From a virus, in IMG/VR virus record IMGVR_UViG_3300029319_000024, positions 33,367 through 59,638 of that record: DNA of 26,272 bases; one strand, given 5' to 3'. A program made the translations under genes and the position numbers. The first letter of the stretch is position 1; the number at the start of each line of letters is the position of its first letter. The notes below the pieces were generated by a model. The model was not told where the DNA came from, did no database searches, and saw only the letters and a list, made by a program, of their open reading frames with translations. This document shows positions 25,818 to 26,272 of this stretch, piece after piece.

Positions 25818-26198
25818 ATGGCTAAAGCACCAGATTCATTCGTATATAACGCAACACTAGAACGTATAGTTGATGGCGATACATTTGATTGCACTTTAGA
25901 TTTAGGCTTTGATGTAAAGTTACATAAACAACGTGTTAGATTAGCAGGTATAGATACTCCTGAAAGTAGAACTAGAGATTTAGCAGAAAAGAAATTAGGA
26001 CTTGCTGCTAAAGAAAGACTTAAAGAATTATGTATTGGTAAAATACAAGTCAAATCTTTAGGCAAAGGTAAATATGGTAGAATACTTGGTATTCCGTATA
26101 CAGAAGACGGCAGAGATATCTGTGATGTTTTAATAAAAGAAGGTCATGCTGTTGAATATCATGGAGGGAAAAAGGTTAAAGTTTGGGGTGATTATTAA
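25818..26198 (+). CDS. Staphylococcal nuclease-like (thermonuclease family) protein
   Basis: The SNase fold motifs are clear: VDGDTFDCTLDLGF (18-31), RVRLAGIDTPES (39-50) and GKYGRILG (84-91). The key residues of staphylococcal nuclease (Asp21, Arg35, Asp40, Thr41, Glu43, Arg87) have counterparts here at D21, R41, D46, T47, E49 and R88, so a Ca2+-dependent nuclease is expected. At 126 aa it is compact and has no signal peptide, so it acts inside the cell. Host DNA degradation or recycling of nucleotides is plausible. It directly follows copy 2 of the DUF5872-like gene. Confidence 0.9.
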   Translation: MAKAPDSFVYNATLERIVDGDTFDCTLDLGFDVKLHKQRVRLAGIDTPESRTRDLAEKKLGLAAKERLKELCIGKIQVKSLGKGKYGRILGIPYTEDGRDICDVLIKEGHAVEYHGGKKVKVWGDY

Positions 26199-26272
26199 TG
26201 GAATCAGCCGTTACTTTAATTCAAGAAGTTGGATTTCCTATTGCAGCCGCACTTGGTCTTGGTTGGTTTATT
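26198..26272 (+). CDS. 5' end of a small membrane protein (partial)
   Basis: The ATG overlaps the nuclease stop (TAATG) and the frame stays open to the right edge. The 25 residues begin MESAVTLIQEVGFPIAAALGLG, a short amphipathic lead into a hydrophobic segment. The QEVGFPIAAALGLG start is common in small phage membrane proteins. The end lies outside the window. A further lysis or membrane role is possible but cannot be decided from the fragment. Confidence 0.7.
   Translation, partial: MESAVTLIQEVGFPIAAALGLGWFI

Noticed and set aside
369-26272. Evidence for lysogeny (integrase, att site, repressor)
   Set aside because: No integrase, excisionase or CI/Cro-like helix-turn-helix protein was recognised; the window is only part of the genome, so lifestyle remains open.

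Overview
The window is part of the genome of a tailed double-stranded DNA phage (Caudoviricetes), most likely a podovirus with a P22-like head-tail architecture that infects an AT-rich marine bacterium. The morphogenesis genes and many tiny conserved proteins read like those of uncultured marine phages related to the HMO-2011/pelagiphage world. That placement comes from recognising protein families, not from a search. The sequence is AT-rich and very gene-dense, with frequent TAATG or ATGA start/stop overlaps and GGAG-type ribosome binding sites. I see no integrase, repressor, CRISPR array, tRNA or insertion sequence, and neither DNA polymerase nor small terminase is recognisable here.

Layout. 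(1) 1-368: the last 27 codons of a rightward gene, a terminator, three 15-bp repeats at an exact 28-bp period, a leftward terminator, and three perfect hairpins that abut without gaps. (2) 369-2077: a leftward operon of seven very small genes of unknown function (52-90 aa), with a perfect TATAAT box upstream. (3) 2078-2388: a divergent intergenic region with direct repeats, C-tracts and another copy of the TGCGACC..GCGT motif. (4) 2389-11673, rightward: large terminase, a small basic protein, P22-like portal, small accessory proteins including an AT-hook protein and a proline-rich protein, a GroES-like co-chaperonin, scaffold, two further structural proteins and the major capsid protein, ended by a strong UUCG-loop terminator. 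(5) 11690-11823: terminator plus a structured leader. (6) 11824-18416: small virion proteins, a cluster of four lysine/arginine-rich proteins, head-tail adaptor candidates, a zinc-ribbon protein, a Rossmann-like enzyme and repetitive tail proteins. (7) 18420-22216: a long tail fibre with 17-residue repeats and an S74 self-cleaving chaperone domain, a companion protein, a 2-oxoglutarate/Fe(II) oxygenase and a coiled-coil protein. (8) 22218-26272: two small membrane proteins (holin candidates), a P22 gp10-like tail protein, a small protein, a T4-type lysozyme, three tiny basic proteins (one a paralogue of a gene 12.8 kb earlier), a staphylococcal-nuclease-like enzyme and the start of another small membrane protein.

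How it fits together. TerL packages DNA through the portal into a capsid made from the HK97-fold major capsid protein on a scaffold. The phage GroES-like protein probably partners host GroEL during folding of virion proteins. The adaptors and the gp10-like protein close the head and form the tail, and the fibre and its neighbours recognise the host. Lysozyme and the membrane proteins carry out lysis. The less explained parts are the leftward mini-gene operon with its repeats and hairpins, the two clusters of tiny basic proteins, and the Rossmann and oxygenase enzymes inside the virion-gene block.
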